From: Cenococcum geophilum 1.58
Lineage: Eukaryota; Ascomycota; Dothideomycetes; Gloniales; Gloniaceae
Direction: 5' to 3'
DNA: 64,000 nucleotides
Assembly: GCA_001692895.1 (NCBI GenBank)
Contig: KV748205.1
Coordinates: forward strand, 434,001-498,000
Below, piece by piece: positions 46,301-57,308 of the stretch. Positions within the stretch are counted from its first letter, which is position 1; each line of letters starts with the position of its first letter. The notes beneath the pieces were generated by a model. The model saw only the letters and a list, made by a program, of their open reading frames with translations, had not been told where the DNA came from and did no database searches. The translations under genes were made by a program, and so were the position numbers.

Positions 46301-49300
46301 ATAAGCTTATTAATTTTAGGAGGTAACTCTAGTTCTATAGTATAAAGCTAGGGTATAGTTGGCTCTATTATAGGTAGTATACCTAGGGCCAAATTTTGTG
46401 CTTTTAAGATTGTTTGTTATTAGAACTAATTATAAGGGTTATCTTTAGACTAAGGAAGGTTTTGCGAGCGGTATATTAGGCTATTAGGTTTAGTACCTTA
46501 TACTCCTAATCTATATATAATTTTAAAGTTAAAACTAAAGAGGAACTCGTTCTAACGTACTTAGCGTTAGTTTAGCTACTTTATAGTTATAAAGTACTTA
46601 AGGTTACAATAGTCCGTAAAGACTTTAGTTAGCTAATCAGGCTTTACTAAAAAGAGTTCTAGTTAAAATTCTTTAAACGCTTATATAATTATAAGGAGTT
46701 CTTTATTATAGATCTTATAGTTATACTTTTATAGTATAAGCTTAGACGAGTAGAATGCGACTAGGTAAAAGAGACCGTTATTACCCATTTAGAAGAGGAC
46801 GCCTACGTTAATATAGTCTAAGGAGTTGGTTTTAAGGTAGAGTTATCGTCCTAGTGTAAAGTAAGCTAGGACAGGTGCTTTAGTAAAGGCATTTTTAAGG
46901 TCTTAAAACGCCTTCTCGTATTTAGGCGTCTAGGTAAAGCATAGGTACGTTTTTCTTCCTTTTATAGAAAGGCCCTTCGTTTGCATTATTGCTATAAGTA
47001 ATACTACTACGCCTAAGAAGTTATATATAAATTTCTAATAGAAGTTAGTAAAACTAAGGAAGGCTTATANNNCCNNAATANAGTTANGGGCTTNCTATTT
47101 AGTAANTATANNTACNTTNTTNGGGTCNATANNGANACCCTTANTANTANTAATTAGTTTAAGGTATTTTACTTCTATAACTAAGAATTTGCATTTCTTT
47201 AAATTAATATAAAGTCCTACGTCCCTAAGGCGCTATAGGACCTTTTAAACGTGTTTAGTATGCTTAGAGGGGTTATCGCTATAAATAAGTATGTTATTTA
47301 GGTACGCAGAGCAGAAGTCGTTAAGGTAGTCCTATAAGGCGTTATTAATATAGCTTTAGAAGGTGCCTAGGCCGTTATATACGCTAAAGGGCATAATAGT
47401 ATATTTAAATTAGCCAAAGCGCGATGTAAATGCGGTTTTCTATTTATTACCTTTCCATATTTAGAGATAGTTAAAGGCGGTAATAATATTAAACTTAGTA
47501 TAGATTTTAGCTTAACTAAGCCGCTTAAGGGTCTCACGTATAAGTGGTACTAGGTATTAGTTTTTAATTATAATAGCGTTAAGTCCTCTATAGTTAACGT
47601 AGAATTAAATACCTCCTTTTAGCTTCTTAGCAAGAAGAATAGGGGTAGCTACTAGTAATATGCTAAGACGAATAAATCCTTTGTTAAGGTGCTTATTAAT
47701 ATACTTTTTTATAACTAGAAGCTTATCTTTTAATATTAGGTAGGGTCTCTTATAAGGTAGCATTTTTCCTTATTTAATATTAATAGTATAGTTATTAGGT
47801 TAATATAGGGGGAGTATATCTACGCTCTTTTATAAGCATATATTAGTAAAGTTATAGTACCTCTTAAAGAGGAGCTTGCGGAGTTCTTTGTTAGTAAGTC
47901 CTTTTTTAAGCTTTATAAACTTCTTAAAGTCTAAAGGTGAAAGTCCATAGAGTTCTATAGGGGCGTTATCTTCTAAAAGGTTAACTATATCTATCCTATT
48001 ACTATAGAGGACGTAGTCCTATTTTTTATTAAGCTTATATAGTTATAATTAGGAAGCTATAGTAACGGTCTAGCCTTTCTTATATACTATACGGTAGAAG
48101 GCTAGGGCACTTATATAGTAGTAGTTAGTTATAAGTGGGGTAATAAGGGGTTCCTTAGGTTAATATCCTAAAGAGTAAATAAAGGAAGCTAGGCTATGCC
48201 CTAGGTAAGTCTCTCTGTAGTATTTAGAGTTAAAGGTTACTTCTCTCTTCTTCTAGTTAATAGTGGGGTTGTATTATTTAAGCTAGTTTATTCTAAGAAT
48301 AATAGGGTAGTTAGTAAGTAGTATTATATAGGCCTAGAGTTCTTTCTAGTACCTATTTATATTTAGGTAAAGTTATACTATATAGGTAATCTTCTATGCG
48401 GTATAATTACCGTTAGCGAGTTATAGGGCGCGGGCTTTAGTAAGGGGTAAGGTAGGTAGGTTGTAAGTGCGCATAAATTAGGTATCTATAAATTTATTAA
48501 TAGCTTCGCAATTAATTATAGAACGGCTTTTATATTATTTTTTGGCAGTAGTTCCTATTATAAGTAAAACTATCTATTTCCGTTTATTTATCTTTATAGA
48601 GTCCTCTATTAAGCAAGCCAATATATAAATCCCTCTATTATTAGGGCGTCCTAACCCGCAACTTAGGGCTAGGACTTAGCGTTTTCCGTTTCTATATCTA
48701 ACTCTACTACTATTACTACGTCTTTATCTTATACGGTAGTAGCGCGTAATAACATATTTAGTGTTTAGGGTATTAGGTTAGGTATTAGGTAGCAGCTACT
48801 AAACCTAGCTATTAGGTAGTTTGGGTTATTGTAATAACAGCCTTCTTAACGGTATCTATAGCAGCGTCCTAGTTTCTAAAGTAGCTCGTGCTCTCCATCT
48901 AGGAGTTTCTATAAAAAGGTTAGTATAGAGAAATTAATATTAGTTCCGGTAGTACTTAAGGTAGTAGGTGTTAGTGGGTTAATATATATAGGTTTAGTAG
49001 GCCCGGGGGGCTTTTATAGAGAGGTCTTTAGGTAAAAGTTAGTAGTAGTAATCTAATTTAGTTGTCGTTTAATCTTCTATAGAGCTGCTACTATATTATA
49101 AACATTATTATAGTTATAGCTAGCGGCTGCGTAACTAAGGCGATAAGTAACTTTTTTAAGGAGGTCCTCTTAGTCTTTAATATCGTCTTAAGTAAGGGCT
49201 CTAGTATATTCCTAGAATTTAATATAGAATTTATTAAATAATTTAGTAGGGCTTATCTTTAGAGCATATAGTTTAGCTTAGTTAGTAGCCAGTAGGTTAT

Positions 49301-50395
49301 AGTCGCGGTATATTAGGTTAAGATTATTAAGGACTTTTTAGTGGGACTACCACTTCTAGGGGCTACTAGTCTCCTATTAGGCGAAGAGTCTATTAAATAG
49401 TATACCCTTTATTTACCCAATAATATAGCCAATCTTAGTGTCTTCTATAGGAAAAAGGCAGGCGCTCTAAATTAGTTTCTCGCGGATTTATATCTTCTAG
49501 TGGCTATATTCCTTACAGTCTCCCTAAAAGACTAGGGGATTAGGGTAGCGTATATTAGACCCTATAGTAGCAGTTTAGGTCCAATTATTATAGCTTTTAT
49601 TATTACTGCTTTAGTAGGGGTTTCTATTAGGTAAAGCTGCTTAACGCTAGCCCTCTATTAAGTATTAAGTAGGTAAAGTTGCTAGGGGCGTAGAGACTTA
49701 GGTGGCGTTATATATAGTAGAGAGGTATCTAGCGTTATTACAAATGTGCTTATTAAGCTAAGATTATAGGTATTTAATTATGCCTTCTCTTTTAGTAACC
49801 GTAGTAATTAGTATAATTTTAGCCTTCTTTAACTATTAAATGTCGCGTTTAGATACGCGGAGGTTATCTTTAGTTTCTTAATATATGTTATTGGTGAGCG
49901 CCTTATAAGCTTATAGGTCTTAGATAATATCGCGATCTTAAGTAGTACGCATCTTAGCTTATATAAGCTTTAGGTAATAGTTCTATAGAAGGCGGTAGTA
50001 TTTATTAGGGTCTTATGCTACCATTTTTATAAACGTCTCGGCGTCTTATATTTCAATTTTAATAGATAGTAGCCCTTCTATTTACTTATCCGTAGTTATA
50101 TAGTTAATAAAAGATAAGATATTATTAGTGTCCGTCTCCTTAGGGGTTAAGGCTAAGGCTAATAAATCAAATTCTCCTAGGATTAATTAGCGTTGTAGGT
50201 TAGGTATAGGTATTGGATTGTTCTTTAGGTTTAATATAATAGCTAGTAAGGGATATTGTCTTACTATTATAGGTTCCTTAGAAGTATAAAGTGAGGTAAT
50301 TTATAGATATACTACTTCTGGCAGCGCCTACAGTATTACAGAGATATAGAATTGGTCGTAGGCTAAGCGTTAGTGGTAAAAAAGGCGCAACGTAA
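43389..50395 (-). pseudogene. Chromovirus C gag-pol, RIP-inactivated
   Basis: The domain order matches copies A and B on the minus strand: chromodomain (about 44755-44990), integrase (about 45420-46200), RNase H (about 46550-46880), RT (about 46960-47760), protease (about 48280-48580), gag (about 48700-50250). The RT box at 47295-47306 reads YLNN, with both catalytic Asp residues lost. Scattered Ns at 47070-47150 fall in the RT. It is the most heavily mutated of the three copies at this site. Confidence 0.72.
43725..44739 (+). mobile_element. 1-kb non-coding retroposon, full-length copy 2
   Basis: 1015 bp flanked by the 15-bp duplication TATAAAGTCTCTACT (43710-43724 and 44740-44754). The empty site is seen in copy A near 16292. 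On the + strand it begins AGCCGTCGAAAACGG and ends CAGACGTTAATTAAAGAA with an ATT-repeat tail. Same length and ends as 19034-20052 in the opposite orientation relative to the window, but with fewer CA/TG, so this copy has been partly mutated by RIP. It is in the 3' untranslated part of the host element. Confidence 0.82.
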
Positions 50396-50588
50396 TATTA
50401 TAGGACGGGGGTAGTGGCTATAAAGCGTATATATTTAAGGAGTCTATAAGACGTTACGCGATCGATCGTAAGGGTCGAGGGCGTAAGGAGGTAATATACC
50501 TACGCGTAGCTGACATAAGCTGTATACGAGGTGTACGTAAGAGCATAGGGCTCTCCTATAGAGGCCCCTGCGGTGGGGTTCCGTAACA
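50396..50588 (-). repeat. Chromovirus C, 5' LTR
   Basis: 193 bp from TATTATAGGA (mutated from TGTCATGGGA) to TTCCGTAACA in plus-strand order. Confidence 0.88.
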
Positions 50589-50900
50589 AAGACGATCTTT
50601 TAAAGCTAGAACTACTAAGTTGGCCTATACTAAGGAATATACTACCCACGGCTATATTAATAGCAAAGCTAGACCCAAACTAGCTTACTACTTATAATTA
50701 GCTCTACGCCAAATATAAGGACGATTTGCGCGTACACTAGAAGCAAAAATAGGCTATAAACGATATTAACAACTACATTATTCGCACCATATTGGTAGCC
50801 TACCTTTTACTTATTAACAGCCTTAGTAGTTGGTTATATTAAATATTTAAGGCGTCTCTACTACTACAGTAGCCACTATAGTAGCCACTGCAGTGACAGA
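50589..50900 (+). pseudogene. Copia-like gag remnant, second part
   Basis: With RIP stops ignored the frame reads AKLDPN, TTYNQLYAKYKDDLRVH, AINDINNYIIRTILVAYL, then LINSLSSWLYQIFKA, a helical pattern typical of copia gag. It ends near 50870, after which CAG-rich sequence and the tandem repeats begin. No copia protease, integrase or RT follows, so pol was deleted or never present. Confidence 0.4.
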
Positions 50901-50977
50901 GACACCCCGTATTTTGGTAAGTAATTAAGCCCATCTTATACAAGAATCTCATGCTATTAGTACTTACTAAATTACGT

Positions 50978-51984
50978 ACTCGCAGGGCCTCCTCCCGTCT
51001 ATAAATACTCCCTCCTTTATACCTTCCTCTCTTCTTCTTTCTTCTTCCTTATAAGAGCTAGAGGTGCTTTAATACCCCTCCCTAGTCCCCACTAAGGGAT
51101 TTATTAGTTAACGTAGTAATATAAATAGTATCGGACGACAAGACGGGTAAGAGAGGATAGAAAGGACGGAGGAGCCTCCGGTATATATCAGTCGAGTAAT
51201 ATTACTAGCTATATTATAGCTGCCTAATCTCCTATACTCGTAGGCCTCCTCCCGTCTATAAATACTCCCTCCTCTATACCTTCCTTTCTTTTTTTCTTCT
51301 TCCTTATAAGAACTAGAGGTGCTCTAATATCCCTCCCTAGTCCCCACTAAGGGATCTATTAGTTGACGTGGCGATATAAATAGTATCTAATAAGGAGACG
51401 GGTAAGAGAGAAGATAGGAAGGACAGAGGGGCGTCCGGTAGGTGTTAGTTAAGTAATATTAATGTCTATATTATAGCTGCCTAATCTCCCGTTTATAGGC
51501 CTCCTCCTATCTATAAATACTCCCTCCTCTATACCTTCCTTTCTTCTTTTCTTCTTCCTTATAAGAGTTAGAGGTGCTCTAATACTCCTCCCTAGTCCCT
51601 ACTAAGGGATCTATTAGTTAATGTGGCGATATAGATAGCATCTAATAAGGAGACAGGTAAGAGAGAAGATAGGAAGGACGGAGGGGCGTCTAGTAGGTGT
51701 TAGTTAAGCAATATTAATGTCTATATCATAGCTGCCTAATCTCCCGTTCGCAGGCCTCCTCCCATCTATAAATACTCCCTCCTCTATACCTTCCTTTCTT
51801 CTTCTTTCTTCTTCCTTATAAGAGCTAAAGGCGCTCTAATACCCCTCCTTAGTCTCTACTAAGGGATCTATTAGTTAATATGGCGATATAGATAGCATCT
51901 AATAAGGAGACGGGTAAGAGAGGAGATAGGAAGGACGGAGGAACCTCTAGTAGGTATTAGTTGAGTAACGTTAACGGCGGTTTT
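50978..51984. repeat. Four tandem copies of a 256-bp promoter-like unit
   Basis: Units at about 50978-51233, 51234-51488, 51489-51743 and 51744-51984. Each has AGGCCTCCTCC, then TATAAATACTCCCTCC, a CTTCTTTCTTCTTCC pyrimidine tract, CTAGTCCC(C/T)ACTAAGGGAT, a second TATAAATAG or TATAGATAG, then a purine-rich GACGGGTAAGAGAG and GGACGGAGG block. A TATA box followed by a pyrimidine-rich tract is the layout of many fungal polymerase II promoters. Function is an inference from layout only. No long reading frame follows. Confidence 0.85.
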
Positions 51985-52191
51985 TGTTACCCAAAAATTG
52001 CGTTACGTGATGACATTTGGGAACGTAAATATATACCCCGTCCCATACTCACACCACTACTAAATATTCTAGATTTTGCACTTAGAGCTGCTTATAATAG
52101 GCATTCCTAAAAGATCTGCCAGTTTAAAGCTCTATAATTAAACGTTATTAATGTTTTATATAGGGGTTGTCAATTAAGCTCCCGGGATACA
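51985..52191 (+). repeat. LTR-like sequence, partner of 42720-42932
   Basis: 207 bp from TGTTACCCAAAAATTG to CCCGGGATACA. Similar to 42720-42932 as described there, and less AT-rich. Directly abuts the last tandem unit. It contains TATATAGGGG near 52160. Confidence 0.4.
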
Positions 52192-52944
52192 ATTTTTAAA
52201 GTTTAACACTATACTAATATTACGACCTTCTTGCAGTGGCTAAGCCACCCCCAATCTCCTCCCTCTCCTCCCCCCTCCTATTACTCGGCGCCAAGCTATT
52301 ACGTTATCGCCGAGCTATTGCGTTGTTATATGTCCGAACTAGGTGGGCAATGATATAGTTACTTAATTATATTAGACGTCTCTATATACAGTTATATCTC
52401 TTCCTACACACGTATTTAATTAAGTTGGAGTAGTAGACTTACTTTAATTCCAGCTATACGGCGATTTAGTTATTAGGCATTAAAAATATTTAGTATATAA
52501 AGCTTTAAATTGGAATTATAATCTACTATATTAGATCCTACGTAAAGGGCTCTATATTAAAGCTCTGCAGTCTAAATATATATTAGATTCGTAACCAATA
52601 TAATTCTTAAGCCTAGCTTAAGTAGGGCGCCTTAGTCACTATAGTAGATCCTTACCTAGCAGTAACTAAGGCGCCTTAATCTTACTACTACTTCTAAATT
52701 AAGCAAAAGCTCTATATAGGGGGGTCCNAGGGNGTCTCCCCCTNNAAAACCTTATCTCTATATATATTAATTAAAGTCTATATAATAAAGCTCTAAAATT
52801 AATTAGCTTATTACTTATAAACTTAGGTTAAAATTTACGTTAGGGGATTAACGTTCCGCATATTTAAGGTAAGGTAAGAAAAGGAGGTAAAGCTAAAGGC
52901 TCTAAGGCACCCTAATAAAATTGAATTAAAGACCGTTTACATTA
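52192..52944. other. Non-coding AT-rich spacer with small hairpins
   Basis: No gene recognised. It includes a C-rich stretch (52245-52290), an inverted repeat pairing TAGTAGACTTACTTTAATTCCA near 52430 with its partner near 52520, and a tighter hairpin at 52617-52690 whose arms contain GGCGCCTTAGT. Ns occur at 52728-52746. Confidence 0.45.
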
Positions 52945-53385
52945 TATAATTAACTTTAGGAAATAATATAAAATACTAGTAGTAAGTCATTTTAATATCC
53001 GAACCCTCCGTAACGCGGATATCGTCAACGCGCTTAATAAATGTTGGAAAAGTGCCTTAGACGTAACTCCGGTGGTGCAGCACGAATGTGGTTAGTCAGC
53101 TTGCGGACTAATTGAAAATCCGTTATATAGGAATATCCGCACCGTCCGCTTACCTCAGCAAGCTCAGACGTGATTCTATTAGTTCGGATTTTTAATCGGT
53201 CCGCAAGCGGACTAACTACGTTTGTGCGAAACCACCAGAATCACGTCTAAGCCACATATCCAAAGTTTCTTAGTATTCCGTTAAAATCCGCGTTGCGGAG
53301 GTTGTGGATATTAAAATAACTTAACACTAGTATTTTATATTATTTCCTAAAGTTAATTAATTATATAACAGAACCTAGGCTTTTA
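52945..53385. mobile_element. 440-bp palindromic element (MITE-like foldback)
   Basis: Both ends carry TTAACTTTAGGAAATAATAT and its inverse, then TAATATCC(R)AA-type sequence, and an inner pair of arms around GGTGGT and TTAGTCMGCTTGCGGAC, so nearly the entire length folds on itself. Outer flanks are the 8-bp palindrome TTATATAA on each side, which could be a hAT-like duplication or part of the ends. It holds several copies of the ATATCCG / CGGATAT motif seen across 53-64 kb. Confidence 0.7.
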
Positions 53386-53890
53386 GAATATATTATTTTT
53401 ATTACTTAGGTATTTTTAGGTTTTATAATCATTTTTATTAAAAAAAAAACGCGTTATTAGGGATTGTAAAACTCTATATAGCTTTACTAAACGCTAGCTA
53501 ATATATATAAAACCCGTATAGATTTATAATAGCCACCCTAAAGAACCTATTATAGCCTAGCGGATATATAGCGTCCGCGTTGTGGTGTGAAACACCTACT
53601 AAAACCTTATCTCGCGCCCACTACTAAGTTACAGATATTTAGGTAAATCTACTATATGCTAGCACCAAAACCCATTAGGTGGAGAGGGAGGAAGTTAAAT
53701 AAGGTGCTAGAACAGCCGCGGCCGTATTAGGTGTTAAATAATTAGACTTATAGGAGTTGTAGAATAGACTAGGAACGACGGCTATAGGACCTTTAAAATT
53801 AGCTTCTTGCGCTTTATAGAGAGAGTAAGGCTTAGTAGCTAAGTAAGCTTAATAAGGCTATTGCTTTTTTATATCTATATTGCGGACGTG
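53386..53890. other. Upstream region of the RecQ-like frame
   Basis: About 500 bp. It starts with TATTTTTAGG, an A10 run and CGCG near 53445, resembling the TTTTTTTTAGGCGCG MITE end but not proven. From about 53690 some codons may belong to the helicase N-terminus, but no start codon can be defended. Confidence 0.35.
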
Positions 53891-56800
53891 CGGAGCAGCT
53901 TAAAGCCCTTAGGTGGCTGCTGTTTAAGGAAAAAAATATAATACTTATTGTAAGAACCTTATTTGGCAAGAGTATAATAATGCAAGTAATGCTATATCTT
54001 CTTCAGGCCTTAGTGGTAATTATTATCTTGCCACTTAATACAATTAGTATGGAGTAGAAGGTAAAGATTAAGGAGCTTTTTAAAATAAGGCCGGTTTACG
54101 TATACGCTGAGATAATATCCGTATATCTTTTACGGGAAATCCGCATTAGAGTATATACCTATATTTTAATATCATCAGAGCTGTTAGTTGGCAAAAGGTT
54201 TTATAAAACTCTTACCAACCCTACCTTTCGTATATATATTAGCTTAGTAGTAATTAATAAGGTGCACCTTATAGCCAATTAGGGGGGTTCGTTCCGGAGT
54301 TTATATATATAGCTATAAAAAGTACGGTTGTTATTAGGGCGGAAGCCTTGGTTTGCTTATACTGTAACGCTTAATAATATAACATTTAAGATTGTTAAAG
54401 AGTTGGCGGGCTTTTAAAATAATATTAATATAGTACGGATATTAATTAACCGGCTAGATCTATTAATTATTAGAGAATACGTTAAGTGAGGAAGTAAGAA
54501 GTCCTTTAAGAGCTTATATTTTATTATAGACCGCGCGTATACCGCTATATTTGTTAAGTAGGGAATTTAATATACGCCAACTCCTTACTAAATCCTAAAG
54601 ATAATTATCTTTCTTAATTTAAAGGACCTAATATTACTAGGGAGGGATATAATTTGTTTATAGTTAGTATATTATAGGTACTAGGAAGCGTAGGCTAGAA
54701 GAGCTGTTTAGCTTTATTATGTATTATTAGCTATTGCGGATAAAAATAGACTATATAAGGAGTTAAGAAAGCCTAACTCCGAAATCTGTATTTTACTCTC
54801 CTCTAACGCGCTTGCTTATGGCACTAATATTTTTAATTTTAACTATATTACGTAGTATTATATATATAGAGATAAGTTTATTAATATAATGTGGCAATGA
54901 CTTGGACGCGGTGCTTATAGTAGTGGTTAAAAAGGTAAGGCGATATTTCTAATTAAGGATTAGTATAAAGGTCCGCGTAAGGATATTGCTGGGCTAGCTA
55001 AAAATTGCGGTTGTACTAGTAGAGCCTTCTGATCTTAGCTAAGTTAACTTAGCCGCGAATATTGTGTTAAGTAATAGGTGTTATAAGAGGATAGGGCTGC
55101 TGATTTTGCTAGCGATATATCTTTAAGAGTGTTTATATACAGCGATGCTAATTTTAATGCGTTCGCATCTAATATAGGATGAGAGCTTAGTCTGGGTGGA
55201 ATATCCGTAGTCCTACCTATGGATATTCTACTAAAGAAGCTAGCGTGGCGCCGAAAGACTAAAGCTAAGAAAAGAGTAGCTCTCTCCTATTATATATATG
55301 CTCTTATAAATGAGGAAAAGGGCTACTTATAAAAGATTATATTGGAGAACTATAAGGAGTAGTCTCCGTCTACTAGTGGCTAGGGTTATTGCTCTAACTA
55401 TAATCCTACTTTATGGGCTTTTAAAGAGTTTAATATCTATAAGCCGTATATAGAGGGGATTCCAAGGAAGATGTAATAAAAGGCCTTTGCTATAAGTATA
55501 AAAAACTAGTTCTATAACTGGATAGAGAAGAAATATTAGTATACTGTTTGGAATTTAACCTCGAGCTACGTTATATCTAATAAGTAAATTGCCGCTCTTT
55601 ATAGCTGCGCCTGGTATATAACTAGCTATAAGGCACTTAAGAAAAACTTACCTAATTAGAATTGTGGTTAGCTTGGTGATAATCTAGATAAGTTTATTAC
55701 CTTTATTTAAGAGGAGGTAGAAAAGGCAAATTAGGTAGAGAGCTAGCTATTAGTATTAGCAAGCAAATTAAAAGATAGTATAGAGCGGATATTACCACGG
55801 TTTAGGGTAGCGGAGAGGCGTATAGTATTGGTAGCTTAAAGTCCGTAAATATAAGTAGCCTAGCTACCTTAATTGATATCCGCCGAAAATCCGCATATAG
55901 GGCTGCTAACACTATTACCTTCTCAGCCTATATCTAGTAGGAACGCGCAGCTAGCTAGCCTAAACTCTAGCTAGCAGAATACCTCTAGGCTAAGTATACT
56001 AAAACCCTATAACGGATATCTAGGATCTTAAAATTAGGCCGGGTATTAACAGCCCTAGGGTAACAATTAGCGTCTGTTGTCCGGTATTAAGTATCGGCCT
56101 CTTAGATATTAGGGTCTATATTATAATAATAGATATTAACTCCCTACAGCTTTAGGATATCTAAGTCTATATTATAGTATTAGAAACTAGTCTTTAGGGT
56201 AGGCTAGGTATTATAGCTTATAAGGCAGCTCTGTATCTTAACCCTTAGAACAATCTGGATATTAGAGCTTATAGCGTAATATTAGGTTTTAGCCCTTAGA
56301 GCAATCTGGATATTAGAACTTATAGCGGAGTATTAAATCTAAATCCTTAGGGTAGTCTAAGTATTAGAGCTTACAGTGCAATACTAAGTCTTAACTTTTA
56401 GATAAACCTAAGGTTTAATATTCGCAATATAGTACCGGATCTCCGATTACGAAAAATTCTAAAGTTTAAGATCTATAGTGTAGTACTAGTTCCTAGGTGG
56501 TACGAAATCCGGAAATTTAGAATTCGCAACGTAGTACCAGATCTCCGCTCCTAGGAAACTCTAAGGCTTAGGGTTTATAGGCTAATGCTTAATCTCCGCC
56601 CTCTAAACTAGGCGTAGTTTAGAGTTTATATACTAATACTCGATCCCCGCCTTCTAAATTGGGTGTAGCCTAGAATTTGTAGTCTAATATTTAATCTCCG
56701 CTCTCTAAACTAAGCGTAGCTTAGAACCTGTAGCCTAGTACTTAATCTCCGCCCTCGGTTTTGGATATAACGTAGCTTTAGTAGGTTAGTATTTAATATT

Positions 56801-57160
56801 CCTCGGCGTTTTATTTGTTTATTAACTTAACTAGGACTGGGGCAGAGCTCTAATTAATGTCCGGGTGTTAAGTGTTAATCTCTGCATGCGCATTTAAATA
56901 GTTTATTAGAGTCTTATTTAGAGAGACATTAAGGTTTATACCTAAAGCTCCCGAAACCTATAGAACCTATATTATATTAGCTATTTAGTTTAAGTGTTTT
57001 ATAATCCTCGTAACTAGATAACATCTGTTCTTCTTAGGCTACTATGCCTTAAGATTCTTAGCTAATAGCAGATCCGCCTTATAGTAAGAGAAAATAAAAG
57101 GACGTGTCTGCGTACTTTAAAAGTAAGAAATCCGCTTACTAAGTGAACCCGATATCCGCT
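53890..57160 (+). pseudogene. Large RecQ-type helicase protein, RIP-inactivated
   Basis: Stops ignored, the + strand gives a superfamily 2 RecQ-like helicase: RWLLFKEKNIILI, Walker A TLFGKSI at 53957-53977, IIILPLNTI, ILISSELLVGKRF, a motif II that reads INKVH for IDEVH at 54252-54266, GRKPWFAYTVTL near 54340, then ILLSSNALAYGTNIF near 54800 and MWQ-LGRGA at 54888-54915 (motif VI), followed by NCGCTSRA, a possible zinc-binding patch. A long C-terminal region (55100-56030) with coiled-coil-like KL/EE segments follows, then an 18-residue repeat tail. It is unlike the telomere-linked fragment at 27 kb. When intact it would unwind DNA using ATP. Start and end are approximate. Confidence 0.65.
56040..56800 (+). 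repeat. Degenerate 54-bp (18-residue) tandem repeat in the helicase tail
   Basis: The last units (56570-56770) read VAQNLQSNTQSPPSKLG-like when TAG is taken as Gln. At least four clear units begin with ATCTCCGCCCTCTAAACT or close variants. Earlier units (56200-56400) show a related 53-54-bp period around CCTTAGAGCAATCTGGATATT. Period divisible by three and Gln/Ser/Pro-rich content suggest a flexible protein repeat that existed before RIP. Confidence 0.6.
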
Positions 57161-57308
57161 TACAACCCTTCTTTAGCACCTTAATTAGGTGGTAATTCTA
57201 TATTAATGTTACTTCGCAAGTTAACTAGACGGCGCCCACTAACTTTAATTAGTAGTAACTTAACTATAAAGGATTTGCGTGTTATAAATAAGCGTTTATA
57301 AGGTAGTT

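Larger units (their letters stand above)
43196..50588 (-). mobile_element. Chromovirus (Ty3/Gypsy) copy C, full length with nested insertion
   Basis: 7393 bp with 193-bp LTRs, the third copy of the family. Left flank AAAGA; right flank AAGAC, so the target duplication is AAGA or AAAGA with one A lost in a short A run. It is inserted in the copia-like gag frame. Without the retroposon at 43725-44739 it is about 6.36 kb. Confidence 0.88.

Noticed and set aside
50978..51984. CRISPR-like regular array
   Set aside because: Repeats are 256 bp, head to tail and without spacers, in a fungal genome.
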